Shown here: piece by piece, positions 18,270 through 25,508 of the stretch
How positions within the stretch are numbered: position 1 is the stretch's first letter
Layout: every line of letters begins with the position of its first letter
DNA from: JAAYXE01 sp964391195
GTDB taxonomy: Bacteria > Chloroflexota > Anaerolineae > Anaerolineales > UBA4823
Length of the DNA: 64,000 nt
Direction of reading: 5' to 3'
Assembly (NCBI GenBank): GCA_964391195.1
Contig: CAYMLG010000002.1
Location: 124,001-188,000, forward strand
Position numbers and translations under genes: made by a program
The notes under the pieces: model-generated
Databases searched by the model: none
Seen by the model: the letters and a program-made list of their open reading frames with translations, nothing else
What the model was told of the DNA's origin: nothing

Positions 18270-19217
18270 TCAGAGTTCAAACTTCGCCTTCAGCCAGGGA
18301 CTGACTGGTATACTCTGAGCCTGCCGGCTGATCTGTTCTATTGTGAGCACACCACTCTCAGTGACATACCTGTGGATATACTCGCCTGGGGTAACATCAA
18401 AGTAAGACCCGTATGGCATCCAGCCAGTCCCGTCACAATCTGGATATAGGTCAACTGCATTTATGGGTGTGAAAGGCAGCCGGTCGAGCGACAGCGGGAA
18501 AAGCTTGTTCGAGTCGGCGACAACATATACCGGTTTGCCGTACAACCTGCAGAACACTGCCGCTGGAAACGCACCCACTTTTCCAACTACCTGGCCCTGA
18601 GCGCCGATCGCCTCAGCCCCAGTGAGCATGAGATCAGCCTTTGAAATGACCGAGGGCATTGCCGCATCAACGGTTAGAAACACTCGGACACCCTCGTTTG
18701 CCAATCTTTGGGCTGTCAGGCGCCCGTCCTGGTTAGGACGCGACTCAGTGACAAAAACTTGCTCTACCCGCCCCATTCGGTTAAGCATCTGGATAACATT
18801 CAACACGGTTTCCGATAGGGTGTGCGTGTAGAGCGAGGCTCGAGCTGGCAGATACTCCAGCAAGCTGTGTGCGGCGCGTTCGGCTACTTCCTGCGGATTG
18901 GCGCTGATCTGTTGCCCGGCTGCGTCTTTCAAGAAGGTAAAGGCCTGACCGGCATCCATACCAGCCTGTATAGAAAGTTCAAGCCCCACCAGCAGATCGT
19001 TCATACTGCGAAAAGGTGGGGCATACGGTGGCAAGGCAGGGAGCAAGGCGGCAATTTCTGCCTGAAGTGAAGCCAGCATGGCATCAGCGGTCAGTTCGGA
19101 TCGCGCCCGCGGGTCAATAGCATCCATTAACACCCGGCGCACCTCGCGACCGCCTCGGGCTGCATGAAGCTCAAGCCGTTTGAACTGATCGATCAGACGC
19201 TGCACTTCGATCGTCAT
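18270..19217 (-). CDS. eIF-2B alpha/beta/delta-like protein, second copy
   Basis: This 315-residue protein belongs to the family that includes methylthioribose-1-phosphate isomerase, ribose-1,5-bisphosphate isomerase and eIF2B regulatory subunits. The C-terminal motif reads LTGAEAIGAQGQVVGKVGAF, with Glu where catalytic members have Asp (GAD). No Cys occupies the catalytic loop (THTLSETV). The start at 19217 is 29 nt after the preceding stop; a longer start would overlap that gene. It may form a hetero-oligomer with the neighbouring copy. Enzymatic activity is doubtful. Confidence 0.78.
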   Translation of the reverse strand: MTIEVQRLIDQFKRLELHAARGGREVRRVLMDAIDPRARSELTADAMLASLQAEIAALLPALPPYAPPFRSMNDLLVGLELSIQAGMDAGQAFTFLKDAAGQQISANPQEVAERAAHSLLEYLPARASLYTHTLSETVLNVIQMLNRMGRVEQVFVTESRPNQDGRLTAQRLANEGVRVFLTVDAAMPSVISKADLMLTGAEAIGAQGQVVGKVGAFPAAVFCRLYGKPVYVVADSNKLFPLSLDRLPFTPINAVDLYPDCDGTGWMPYGSYFDVTPGEYIHRYVTESGVLTIEQISRQAQSIPVSPWLKAKFEL

Positions 19218-19246
19218 CAAAAATCTATGCCTCGCTCCGCTAGAAT

Positions 19247-20221
19247 TTATAGCCGGCCATGAGCCCAGGCGGGAATACGCTCGCTGACCCTCCGGCTCAA
19301 CTTTGTATTCCACATAATGTTGACACATGCTGCCGGATGGATGGGGCCGAGCTCGGTTACAATGGCGGTTATCAAATTGGCTGGGGTAACGTCGAACAAT
19401 TTGCCGGATACTTTAACACCCTGGTCATAAACCTTTTCACCCAACACTTCGTGATGCTGGATAGGATCTGAACGGAAGGGCAGTCCCAGGAGAGTAGCGG
19501 TGTCAAACTTTAGTGTATCGGTGACAAAATAGAAGGGCACGCCGAATTCCCGACAGGCCAGAGCAGCCAGGAAGGTGCCGGCTTTGTTGAACACCGACCC
19601 ATCGGCTCCAACTGCGTCCACACCGGCAAAGGCCACATTACTGCGGGAGACATATTCTGCCAGGCAGGCGTCAATGCTGACCTCAACCGGAATACCGCTT
19701 TTGTACATTTCATCCACCGTCCACAAACCCTCGTTCGCCGGCCGGGCCTCGGTCACCAGCAAGGTAAAGTTCTTGCCCTGTTCTTTTGCTCGACGTAACA
19801 CACGCCAGACGGACGAACTCATCGAGAACATGAAAACGGTGTCGCCTTCTTTGATCAGTTCGGCCCCGATGTCGGCAATTTTGCTCAGTGCGGTTTCGAT
19901 GGTCTGCTGAAAACGATTTTCAACGTCTTTGATGTTTTGTTTGGCAGTCGCAAGGGGAGCGCCCGCATCCAGGTCAGCTTCCACAGAACCGAGCACCCAG
20001 TGTAGAGCGTTTATCGGTGGAGCAAATGAAGGGGTGACCTTCATAACAGCGAGGGCCGCTTCATCCAGCTCTGCATAAAGCCCAACTACATCCGAAGCTT
20101 TACTATCTGCTGCCACCTGGCCCAGTGCCGCCATAACTTCTTTTGCGGTATCTGCTGCACCGCCGATCAGATCACGCTTGATCCGATCACAAACCAATTC
20201 AATGGCAGGGTGTTGTGACAT
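19247..20221 (-). CDS. eIF-2B alpha/beta/delta-like protein, first copy
   Basis: This 324-residue paralogue of the next gene keeps the Asp of the family motif (AGVDAVGADGSVFNKAGTF). The loop that carries the catalytic Cys in MtnA or ribose-1,5-bisphosphate isomerase reads FMFSMSSSVWRV, without Cys. The family isomerises aldose-1-phosphates to ketose-phosphates. Next to a carbohydrate kinase, a sugar-phosphate step is a reasonable guess but not shown. It starts 15 nt after the BtpA gene. Confidence 0.8.
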   Translation of the reverse strand: MSQHPAIELVCDRIKRDLIGGAADTAKEVMAALGQVAADSKASDVVGLYAELDEAALAVMKVTPSFAPPINALHWVLGSVEADLDAGAPLATAKQNIKDVENRFQQTIETALSKIADIGAELIKEGDTVFMFSMSSSVWRVLRRAKEQGKNFTLLVTEARPANEGLWTVDEMYKSGIPVEVSIDACLAEYVSRSNVAFAGVDAVGADGSVFNKAGTFLAALACREFGVPFYFVTDTLKFDTATLLGLPFRSDPIQHHEVLGEKVYDQGVKVSGKLFDVTPANLITAIVTELGPIHPAACVNIMWNTKLSRRVSERIPAWAHGRL

Positions 20222-20236
20222 TGAATACTCCTCCTC

Positions 20237-21064
20237 CTATGTAATGCTATGGACTCTGCTGCGAACAATTCGCGCTTCTCTCATGAACTCTTCAACCCTG
20301 GTCGGATCCACCTCGTTCCATGTGCATCCATCTCGTTTGAAGGTTGTGCCGGTAATAGCGCCATCCGCAACGGCGAGGATCGCTTCGAGCGTATCTAGCC
20401 GCACACCGGTATTGGCAAAGACAGGAACATCGCCAGTGACCTCTTTGACCCGCCGCAGAGTGCTCTGATCGGTCGCAACACCAGCAGTCAGCCCTGAAAC
20501 ACAAAGCGCATCTGGACGGGCATTGAATACCGTCGAACGGGCGATACTGACGATGTCACGTCCGGCCAGGTATGCCGAGGCCTCAGGGACGATATTAAAG
20601 AACAGGCGCACGTTTTGGCCATGGATCACATGCTGGTGTCGAACTGTCTGCCCTGCATTGGTATTCCACAGACCAAAATCGCTGGCATAAACGCCCGTAA
20701 AAATTTCCCGAACGAATTGAGCACCAGTGGCAACGGCCAAATCGATGGAGGCATTGGGATCCCAGAGTACATTGACCCCAAAGGGTATGTGGAGCTCACC
20801 CTTTAGCTCTGCCACAACACGCGCCATGCACGTTGTCGTAATGGGTTCCACCCTGGTCAGGTAAGGCAGGCTGCGCTCGTTAGAAAACATGATCGCATCC
20901 ACACCGCCCGACTGCAAGGCGAGCATATCATGCCGGGCGCGCTCAACAATCCACTCCATGCCCTTGTCCGGATCATAGCCAGGATCTCCGGGCAACGCTT
21001 CAAGATGGCACATTGCGATGATGGGTTTTGAAGTTCCGAATAGATCTATAATCCAGTTCATCAT
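20237..21064 (-). CDS. BtpA/SgcQ-family TIM-barrel protein
   Basis: This 275-residue protein matches the BtpA/SgcQ family: KPIIAMCHLEALPGDPGYD near the N-terminus, then PFGVNVLWDPNASIDLA and a C-terminal VTGDVPVFANTGVR phosphate-loop-like segment. The chemistry of the family is not settled. SgcQ occurs in a sugar-utilisation cluster of E. coli. It has ATG ATG start codons with AAAGGTGAT upstream, and it is the first structural gene after the regulator. A role as aldolase, hydrolase or phosphorylase in sugar or nucleoside breakdown is inference. Confidence 0.85.
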   Translation of the reverse strand: MMNWIIDLFGTSKPIIAMCHLEALPGDPGYDPDKGMEWIVERARHDMLALQSGGVDAIMFSNERSLPYLTRVEPITTTCMARVVAELKGELHIPFGVNVLWDPNASIDLAVATGAQFVREIFTGVYASDFGLWNTNAGQTVRHQHVIHGQNVRLFFNIVPEASAYLAGRDIVSIARSTVFNARPDALCVSGLTAGVATDQSTLRRVKEVTGDVPVFANTGVRLDTLEAILAVADGAITGTTFKRDGCTWNEVDPTRVEEFMREARIVRSRVHSIT

Positions 21065-21168
21065 TGATCACCTTTGAGATTGATTGGATTGTGGCAACAG
21101 TTAACTAACCGTGCCAATTAACAGAGTGGCATGGGGGTTCCCAACACAGATTGAAATCGCTCGAGAAT

Positions 21169-21957
21169 TTAGAGAATCTGGGTGGAATCTTCGCTCACTA
21201 CATGGATGATTACACCTGCGCTCTTCAGAGCATTCAGTAACGGTTTGGGCGGCACTGCGTTGGTAATCAGCTGGTTGACTACACTGAATGGCGCCACATG
21301 CGCGAATGCAACTTTTTCAAACTTCGATGAGTCAAGCACCAGAGTAACCTCTTTGGCGTTTTGGATCATCGTTTGTTTGATGAGCGCATCATCCATGTTG
21401 TACTCGGTCAATTCAGCTTTCGAGTCGATCGCACCAGCGCCTAAAAAAAGACGATCGACGAACAATATTTTCAGGTTACGGTGGGCAAGATCCCCGACCA
21501 TCGAGGTCTCTCCCGGCCGGACTACGCCACCCGGGAGGATCAGGCGCACATCCGCCCGATCGAGAAACAAGCCGGCGATGGGCAGACTGGGGGTTATGAC
21601 CGTGATGTTTCGAGTCCCCTTTAAATGAGAAGCGACAGCATGTATGGTTGAACCTATGTCCAAGGAAATGCTGTCGCCCTCTGAAACCAAACCGGCTGCA
21701 TACTCTCCAAGATGGTCTTTTATCGCCCGGTTTTCATTACTGCGCACTGCCAGCGGCGGCTCGTAGCTCCGTCCACGCGCACCGATGGCGCCACCATGCA
21801 CTCGACGAATGAGACCAACTTGCTCGAGCTCATTCAAATCGCGCCGGATCGTCATCTCAGACACATCGAGTTGTTGGGCCAGATCCACCACGCTAACTGA
21901 GCCCTCTTTCTCGATACACTCGATAATATATTTCTTTCTTAGCTCGGGTATGTTCAT
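21169..21957 (-). CDS. DeoR/GlpR-family transcriptional regulator
   Basis: This 262-residue regulator has an N-terminal winged helix (VVDLAQQLDVSEMTIRRDL, then VGLIRRVHGGA, the DeoR signature) and a C-terminal DeoR sensor domain with the phosphosugar-binding IGSTIHAVA motif. Members usually repress catabolic operons until a sugar phosphate binds. It is the first gene behind a strong promoter (21989-22017), followed after 104 bp by the catabolic genes. It most likely autoregulates and controls the whole operon. The 104-bp gap holds no promoter I can support. Confidence 0.9.
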   Translation of the reverse strand: MNIPELRKKYIIECIEKEGSVSVVDLAQQLDVSEMTIRRDLNELEQVGLIRRVHGGAIGARGRSYEPPLAVRSNENRAIKDHLGEYAAGLVSEGDSISLDIGSTIHAVASHLKGTRNITVITPSLPIAGLFLDRADVRLILPGGVVRPGETSMVGDLAHRNLKILFVDRLFLGAGAIDSKAELTEYNMDDALIKQTMIQNAKEVTLVLDSSKFEKVAFAHVAPFSVVNQLITNAVPPKPLLNALKSAGVIIHVVSEDSTQIL

Positions 21958-21988
21958 CTGTGATCGAGTTTACACATAGGATGTTATT

Positions 21989-22017
21989 ATTCTATCAAGT
22001 GAACATTCGCTTGTCAA
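21989..22017 (-). promoter_or_regulatory. Strong promoter of the DeoR-headed operon
   Basis: TTGACA (22012-22017) and TAGAAT (21989-21994) are exactly 17 bp apart on the minus strand. Transcription would start near 21982, about 25 nt before the regulator ATG. An operator for the DeoR protein is expected here; I cannot delimit it. Confidence 0.75.
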
Positions 22018-22231
22018 GCAGATTCTAAAAAAGTGAGAAAATTCTTCCTGGCAGCGGGAATGACGGACGCTTTGTTAGAAAATCGCGATCAAGGGATACT
22101 CCATACAGTTCAGATTGGCGACCTCCAGCCCAGTCGTCTATGAACACGTTGTACACCCAGAAACCACCGCCCGGCTGCGCTACCTGACGGAAGCCTGCCG
22201 GGCGGAGATCTCGTGGATGACTACCTTTCAC

Positions 22232-23269
22232 TCAGGACGCAAACCGGTTCCAATACTCGATGTCGCCTTCATCGTCTGGGTTGAGCAGCCCCGGGTCCAC
22301 TTCGGGGCCGAGGCGGTAGCCGTGGGCCTTCCACAGCCCCGCGGCCAGCCGGCGCGGATTGGCGCGGATGCCCTGGGCCCGGAAGTATTCGCACACCCGG
22401 GTGACATCCCTCTGGAAGATTTGGAAGGCGCTGCGGTTGATCTCCGGGTCGATCGCCTGGGGAAAATCGATCAGGGTGATCTGCCCCTCCCAGTACAGGA
22501 TATTGTAGGCCGAAAGGTCCCCGTGGATGATGCGGTTGTCCAGCATGATATCGATGTTGCGCAGCAGGCGCTTGAACAGCGGGTAGGCCTCGTCTGGATC
22601 CAGGGTAAGGCTGTTCAGGGTGGGCGCCGCCATCTCCTCGCCCCCAATGTACTCCATCAGGATGGCGTTGCTGCCGCTGGCATACTGCCGGGGGACATCG
22701 GCCCCGGCCGCTTCCAGAGTCTGCATGATTTTGACCTCATGCTCGATCCAGGAGGTGTGCATCAGTTCGCGCCCGAACTCGGTGCGCTTTTTGATGGCGT
22801 GCAGCATCCTGGTGTCGTTGATCACATGGCCGTTCTCATCCAGGTCGAGGCGGCCTTCGCGGTACAGATGGTCGTTCTTCAGGTTGCGGAAGCGCCGCGG
22901 GCGGTAGACTTTCGCCGCCAGCCATGGCGCTTGCAGGTTGGGCCCGGCCGTGCAGTGATACACGGAAGCCTCCTTGCCCCCTTTGACCAGCCGTAGAATA
23001 TCGTCGATCCAACGCTGCTCGAAGAATCCGCCGAGCGAATCCTCGATCCACACCCGTTCGTGGCGTGATGCGTTGTAGGTAAACTCGAACTCGTTCTCGC
23101 GGTCGCGCTGCGCGGAGATCTCAGCCTGCACCTCGTGCGGCAGGCGTTTGAATTTTTGGCTGGGATATTCCCTGCGCCCCTGCTGCCGCCGAGAAGGCAG
23201 ATTCTTGATCCGGGGCAGGTCGTACTCGTCAAGATCGTCGTAGTCTTGAAAGCGATCCTTAAAAGGCAT
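22232..23269 (-). CDS. RIO-family atypical Ser/Thr protein kinase
   Basis: This 345-residue kinase of the RIO1 type has the flexible nucleotide loop VKGGKEASVY (95-104), the ATP-binding Lys120 (AAKVYRP), the catalytic loop HGDLSAYNIL (249-258) and the metal-binding Asp268 in LIDFPQ. RIO proteins act as ATPases or kinases in ribosome assembly in archaea and eukaryotes; bacterial members are less understood. A basic N-terminal extension of about 75 residues precedes the kinase domain. A leader with a short ORF and terminator lies upstream (23385-23550). Downstream, 22021-22231 holds only the operon promoter of the divergent set. Confidence 0.9.
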   Translation of the reverse strand: MPFKDRFQDYDDLDEYDLPRIKNLPSRRQQGRREYPSQKFKRLPHEVQAEISAQRDRENEFEFTYNASRHERVWIEDSLGGFFEQRWIDDILRLVKGGKEASVYHCTAGPNLQAPWLAAKVYRPRRFRNLKNDHLYREGRLDLDENGHVINDTRMLHAIKKRTEFGRELMHTSWIEHEVKIMQTLEAAGADVPRQYASGSNAILMEYIGGEEMAAPTLNSLTLDPDEAYPLFKRLLRNIDIMLDNRIIHGDLSAYNILYWEGQITLIDFPQAIDPEINRSAFQIFQRDVTRVCEYFRAQGIRANPRRLAAGLWKAHGYRLGPEVDPGLLNPDDEGDIEYWNRFAS

Positions 23270-23384
23270 TGTTCACAATCCTCACCAAGAATAACGAAAC
23301 CTTCGAGGTTCGATATGCCCTTGTGGCCGGATGAATGGGAGGTTGTGAACAGGGGTCCTGCCCGGCAAACCCCCACAATGAATC

Positions 23385-23416
23385 AAAAAGCCACAGGGCT
23401 GAGGTGCGCCTGTGGC
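23385..23416 (-). terminator. Attenuator-like terminator before the RIO kinase
   Basis: The stem GCCACAGG/CCTGTGGC (23409-23416 with 23390-23397, 11-nt loop) is followed on the minus strand by TTTTT. It lies about 115 nt before the kinase start and after the short ORF at 23456-23518. It closely resembles the terminator at 52532-52570. Confidence 0.75.
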
Positions 23417-23455
23417 CGCCGGACAGGATGATGCTGCGGGCGTATACCCGGAATC

Positions 23456-23518
23456 CTACCCGCTTCCCCGAGGCGCACGGAAAGACATCAGTTTTGCTGA
23501 GCTCACAATTTGTCTCAT
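23456..23518 (-). CDS. Leader peptide (20 residues) upstream of the RIO kinase
   Basis: This short ORF has a textbook ribosome site (AAGGAGG, 7 nt spacing) and encodes a 20-residue peptide ending FRAPRGSG. It lies between the promoter at 23557-23585 and the terminator at 23385-23416, so it fits ribosome-mediated attenuation. The leader context (ATCTTAG, GGAAAGGA, CGTAC before the ATG, and GTGCGCCT near the stop) is shared with the leader at 52408-52503. The RAP tripeptide recalls known ribosome-arrest peptides, but stalling is only a suggestion. Confidence 0.6.
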   Translation of the reverse strand: MRQIVSSAKLMSFRAPRGSG

Positions 23519-23556
23519 CTGTACGCCTCCTTTCCTTCTAAGATAACGTGGGGGGA

Positions 23557-23585
23557 AGTGTATCACCGGCCCCGAAAACCGTCAA
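23557..23585 (-). promoter_or_regulatory. Promoter of the RIO kinase leader
   Basis: TTGACG (23580-23585) and TACACT (23557-23562) have 17 bp between them on the minus strand. The predicted start near 23550 leaves a leader of about 280 nt. Confidence 0.65.
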
Positions 23586-23625
23586 GTTAACTTTTCAAAA
23601 ACCCATGACCTGCTCCAGATTGGGG

Positions 23626-23704
23626 GTTGGGATAGGCGGGCTGCAATGCCCGCCTATCCCAACCTCTATCCTATAAAGCCTGGTTTACGACTTTGAGGAA
23701 GGTA
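23626..23704 (+). repeat. Dispersed repeat copy A with 16-bp inverted repeat
   Basis: A perfect 16-bp stem (23626-23641 with 23648-23663) is followed by TATAAAGCCTGG, TTTACGACTTTG and AGGAAGG. The same core occurs at 43913-43990 and, on the other strand, at 37832-37873. Confidence 0.7.
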
Positions 23705-23767
23705 TGTCAAAAAACCTGGTCGAAAAAACTGGCCTGGTGACCAGTTCCCCGCATTTAGCCCGCCCGG

Positions 23768-23794
23768 TATAATGGAATTCTGACTCGCGAGTCA
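23768..23794 (+). promoter_or_regulatory. -10 box and palindromic operator candidate before the sigma factor
   Basis: A perfect TATAAT (23768-23773) is followed 7 bp later by the 14-bp perfect palindrome TGACTCGCGAGTCA (23781-23794), which would cover the transcription start. No good -35 is visible, as expected for a regulated or activator-dependent promoter. Confidence 0.5.
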
Positions 23795-23929
23795 TGTAGG
23801 TTGAGATGCATCTACTCAGAGACCATCCCCTTCAGGCGGTCTCCCCACCTTAACAACTGAGCATCCACCTCTCTTTCGTTGGAACAGGCGTGGAGAGGCC
23901 GCCTCCCTTCGTTTTTCAGGAGGTAGCCT

Positions 23930-24526
23930 ATGTGGTCACGACCGGAATCTGACGAAGCCCTGGTCACTCGCTTGCTCCCCAGCCGGAACGGCGACCGGAC
24001 CGACCGGTTAACGGCCTGGAATGAGTGGCAGCGGTTGGTTGGCGAGCGCTCCTTGCTGAGCTTTATCCGCCTGCACAACAACACCGGCGAACCGGATGAG
24101 GACCTGCTTCAAGAAGCGCTGCTGACGGCGTACTTGGAGGTTGAGCGCGGGAGGTACGAACCCCGCCGGGGCATCCCCTTCACCGCTTATGTCAAGGGGA
24201 TCGCCCGCAACAAGATCCGGGAAGCCCGGCGCCGCGAACGCCATCTCTCCCCCCTGGACGACCTGGCCCAGATATGCGCCGATGGCAACCCCAGGCAGTT
24301 GGAAGCGGTGATTGAGCGCCATGAAGAACGCCAGGCGCTGCGGTGCAGTATGGATGGGCTGTCGGCTCAGCGGCGGCAGGTGCTCGAGCGTGTTCTCGCC
24401 GGTGACAGCACGGGTGAGATCGCCCGAAAGCTGGACATCACCGAAGATCTGGTTCGCCAGCACAAGAGCCGGGCCGTCCGCTCCTTACGGGGCGCTGCCA
24501 GGCTGAACCTGCGCCCGGCAACTTGA
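23930..24526 (+). CDS. ECF-like sigma-70 family RNA polymerase sigma factor
   Basis: This 198-residue protein has sigma region 2 (DEDLLQEALLTAYLEVERG and the following IPFTAYVKGIARNKIREA) and region 4 (LSAQRRQVLERVLAG, STGEIARKLDITEDLVRQHK) joined by a short linker, without regions 1 and 3. This is the layout of extracytoplasmic-function sigma factors. CAGGAGG lies 7 nt before the ATG. No anti-sigma gene is adjacent. The palindrome at its promoter suggests it is itself regulated. Its targets are unknown. Confidence 0.88.
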   Translation: MWSRPESDEALVTRLLPSRNGDRTDRLTAWNEWQRLVGERSLLSFIRLHNNTGEPDEDLLQEALLTAYLEVERGRYEPRRGIPFTAYVKGIARNKIREARRRERHLSPLDDLAQICADGNPRQLEAVIERHEERQALRCSMDGLSAQRRQVLERVLAGDSTGEIARKLDITEDLVRQHKSRAVRSLRGAARLNLRPAT

Positions 24527-25310
24527 ACCGGCCGGAGGGCAAGGACTGTGGGCTTCGAGGTGAGGCGATCTGGGCGGGCTGTGGTTCCCGTCCGCCCAGA
24601 ACCTCTCACCGGGTAGATTTGGAAGCTTAACAATTGAGACGGACTCTGATATGGCAGTCAGATGCCATATCCCCGGGCTTTACCCGGAGGTTGTCTGCAG
24701 GGTTTTCCCTAGATGAGTTTCACGCTGTGGGTACCCTGCACGGAATTTCCCAATGCGTGGTTTAGGCCATGTGATTTATCAGGGCAGTCGCCCAAATCCA
24801 TGCATGAATCCGCCAGGATTTCGCCCTACGGGAATTCCCCAGCCCCCCAGGCCGGCCGCGTAATTATTTGCAGGCGTCGCCCTGCAGGGCAAAGCCGGGA
24901 TCCCAAAATAAATTTATAAAAGAGTCCGGCAGTCGTGACCCAAACGCCTTGTGTGGGAACCCCCTTAGATGAGCGCAGAGCGCCCTGGATAATCCAGGGC
25001 GCTCTGCATTTAAATTGCTGTCTCTCCCGCACTCCCCGGCCTGGCTCGCCGTACACCACAACTCTCCTGCGGGAGGCGGTTGGCGAGAAGAAGGTCACTG
25101 CTAAACGGTTTGTAAGCCTAACAGAATAGTCAGCAAATTCCGCCGCTTCTGCGCTTACAATGTTCGCGTCTTAATTCACAGATTCGTCCTAAAAGGATCT
25201 GAAATATTAATAAAACACGGCCGAGAAAAACGATAGCAGACCAGCGGAGGCGGTGTCCATCCCCGCAGAAACTGGCCGGGCTGCCGGTTTTCCCGGCAAA
25301 GAATTGAATA
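24527..25310. other. Long non-coding stretch with several hairpins
   Basis: About 780 bp have no gene I can support. The stretch holds a compound hairpin at about 24559-24610, a 9-bp stem GATATGGCA/TGCCATATC at 24648-24671, and a 16-bp perfect stem at 24975-25007. Read on the minus strand, the segment around 24770-24850 contains GGCGAAATCCTGGCGGATT and GGCGACTGCCCTGATAAATC. This reminds me of intergenic repeats in Anaerolineae, a memory I cannot verify here. Confidence 0.5.
24975..25007. repeat. 16-bp perfect inverted repeat
   Basis: GCAGAGCGCCCTGGAT pairs with its exact complement after a single base, giving a long hairpin in either strand. It is followed on the plus strand by ATTTAAATT. 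It may end a transcript from the sigma-factor side. Confidence 0.6.
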
Positions 25311-25317
25311 CTCCTTA

Positions 25318-25402
25318 GAAAAGGCAAACTTGTCGAAAGACAAGGGCGCAAAGTCACGGGTCTACCCGGTGTGTTTTCCACCGAAAGATCGCCGGACCGC
25401 CT
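25318..25402 (+). ncRNA. Cyclic di-GMP-I (GEMM) riboswitch
   Basis: The conserved GEMM core is present: AAAGGCAAAC, a tetraloop hairpin TTGTCGAAAGACAA, GGGCGCAAAG, then CACGGGTCTA, and the second stem closing with AAGATCGCCGGACC. It ends about 105 nt before the CAP-domain protein start, so that gene is very probably controlled by cyclic di-GMP. Confidence 0.88.
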
Positions 25403-25508
25403 CAGAGAGATCAGGCTCAGCCTATCTATCCTTCAGGTGCTCCGCTTTCCTGGAGATTTTTTATTTACAACACACAGAGGCAGACCCGGATGCAAGGTGA
25501 GCGTACAA

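Noticed and set aside
25371..25508. Earlier start for the CAP-domain protein
   Set aside because: It begins inside the c-di-GMP riboswitch and would place 46 residues before a proper signal peptide. ATG 25509 has a ribosome site.
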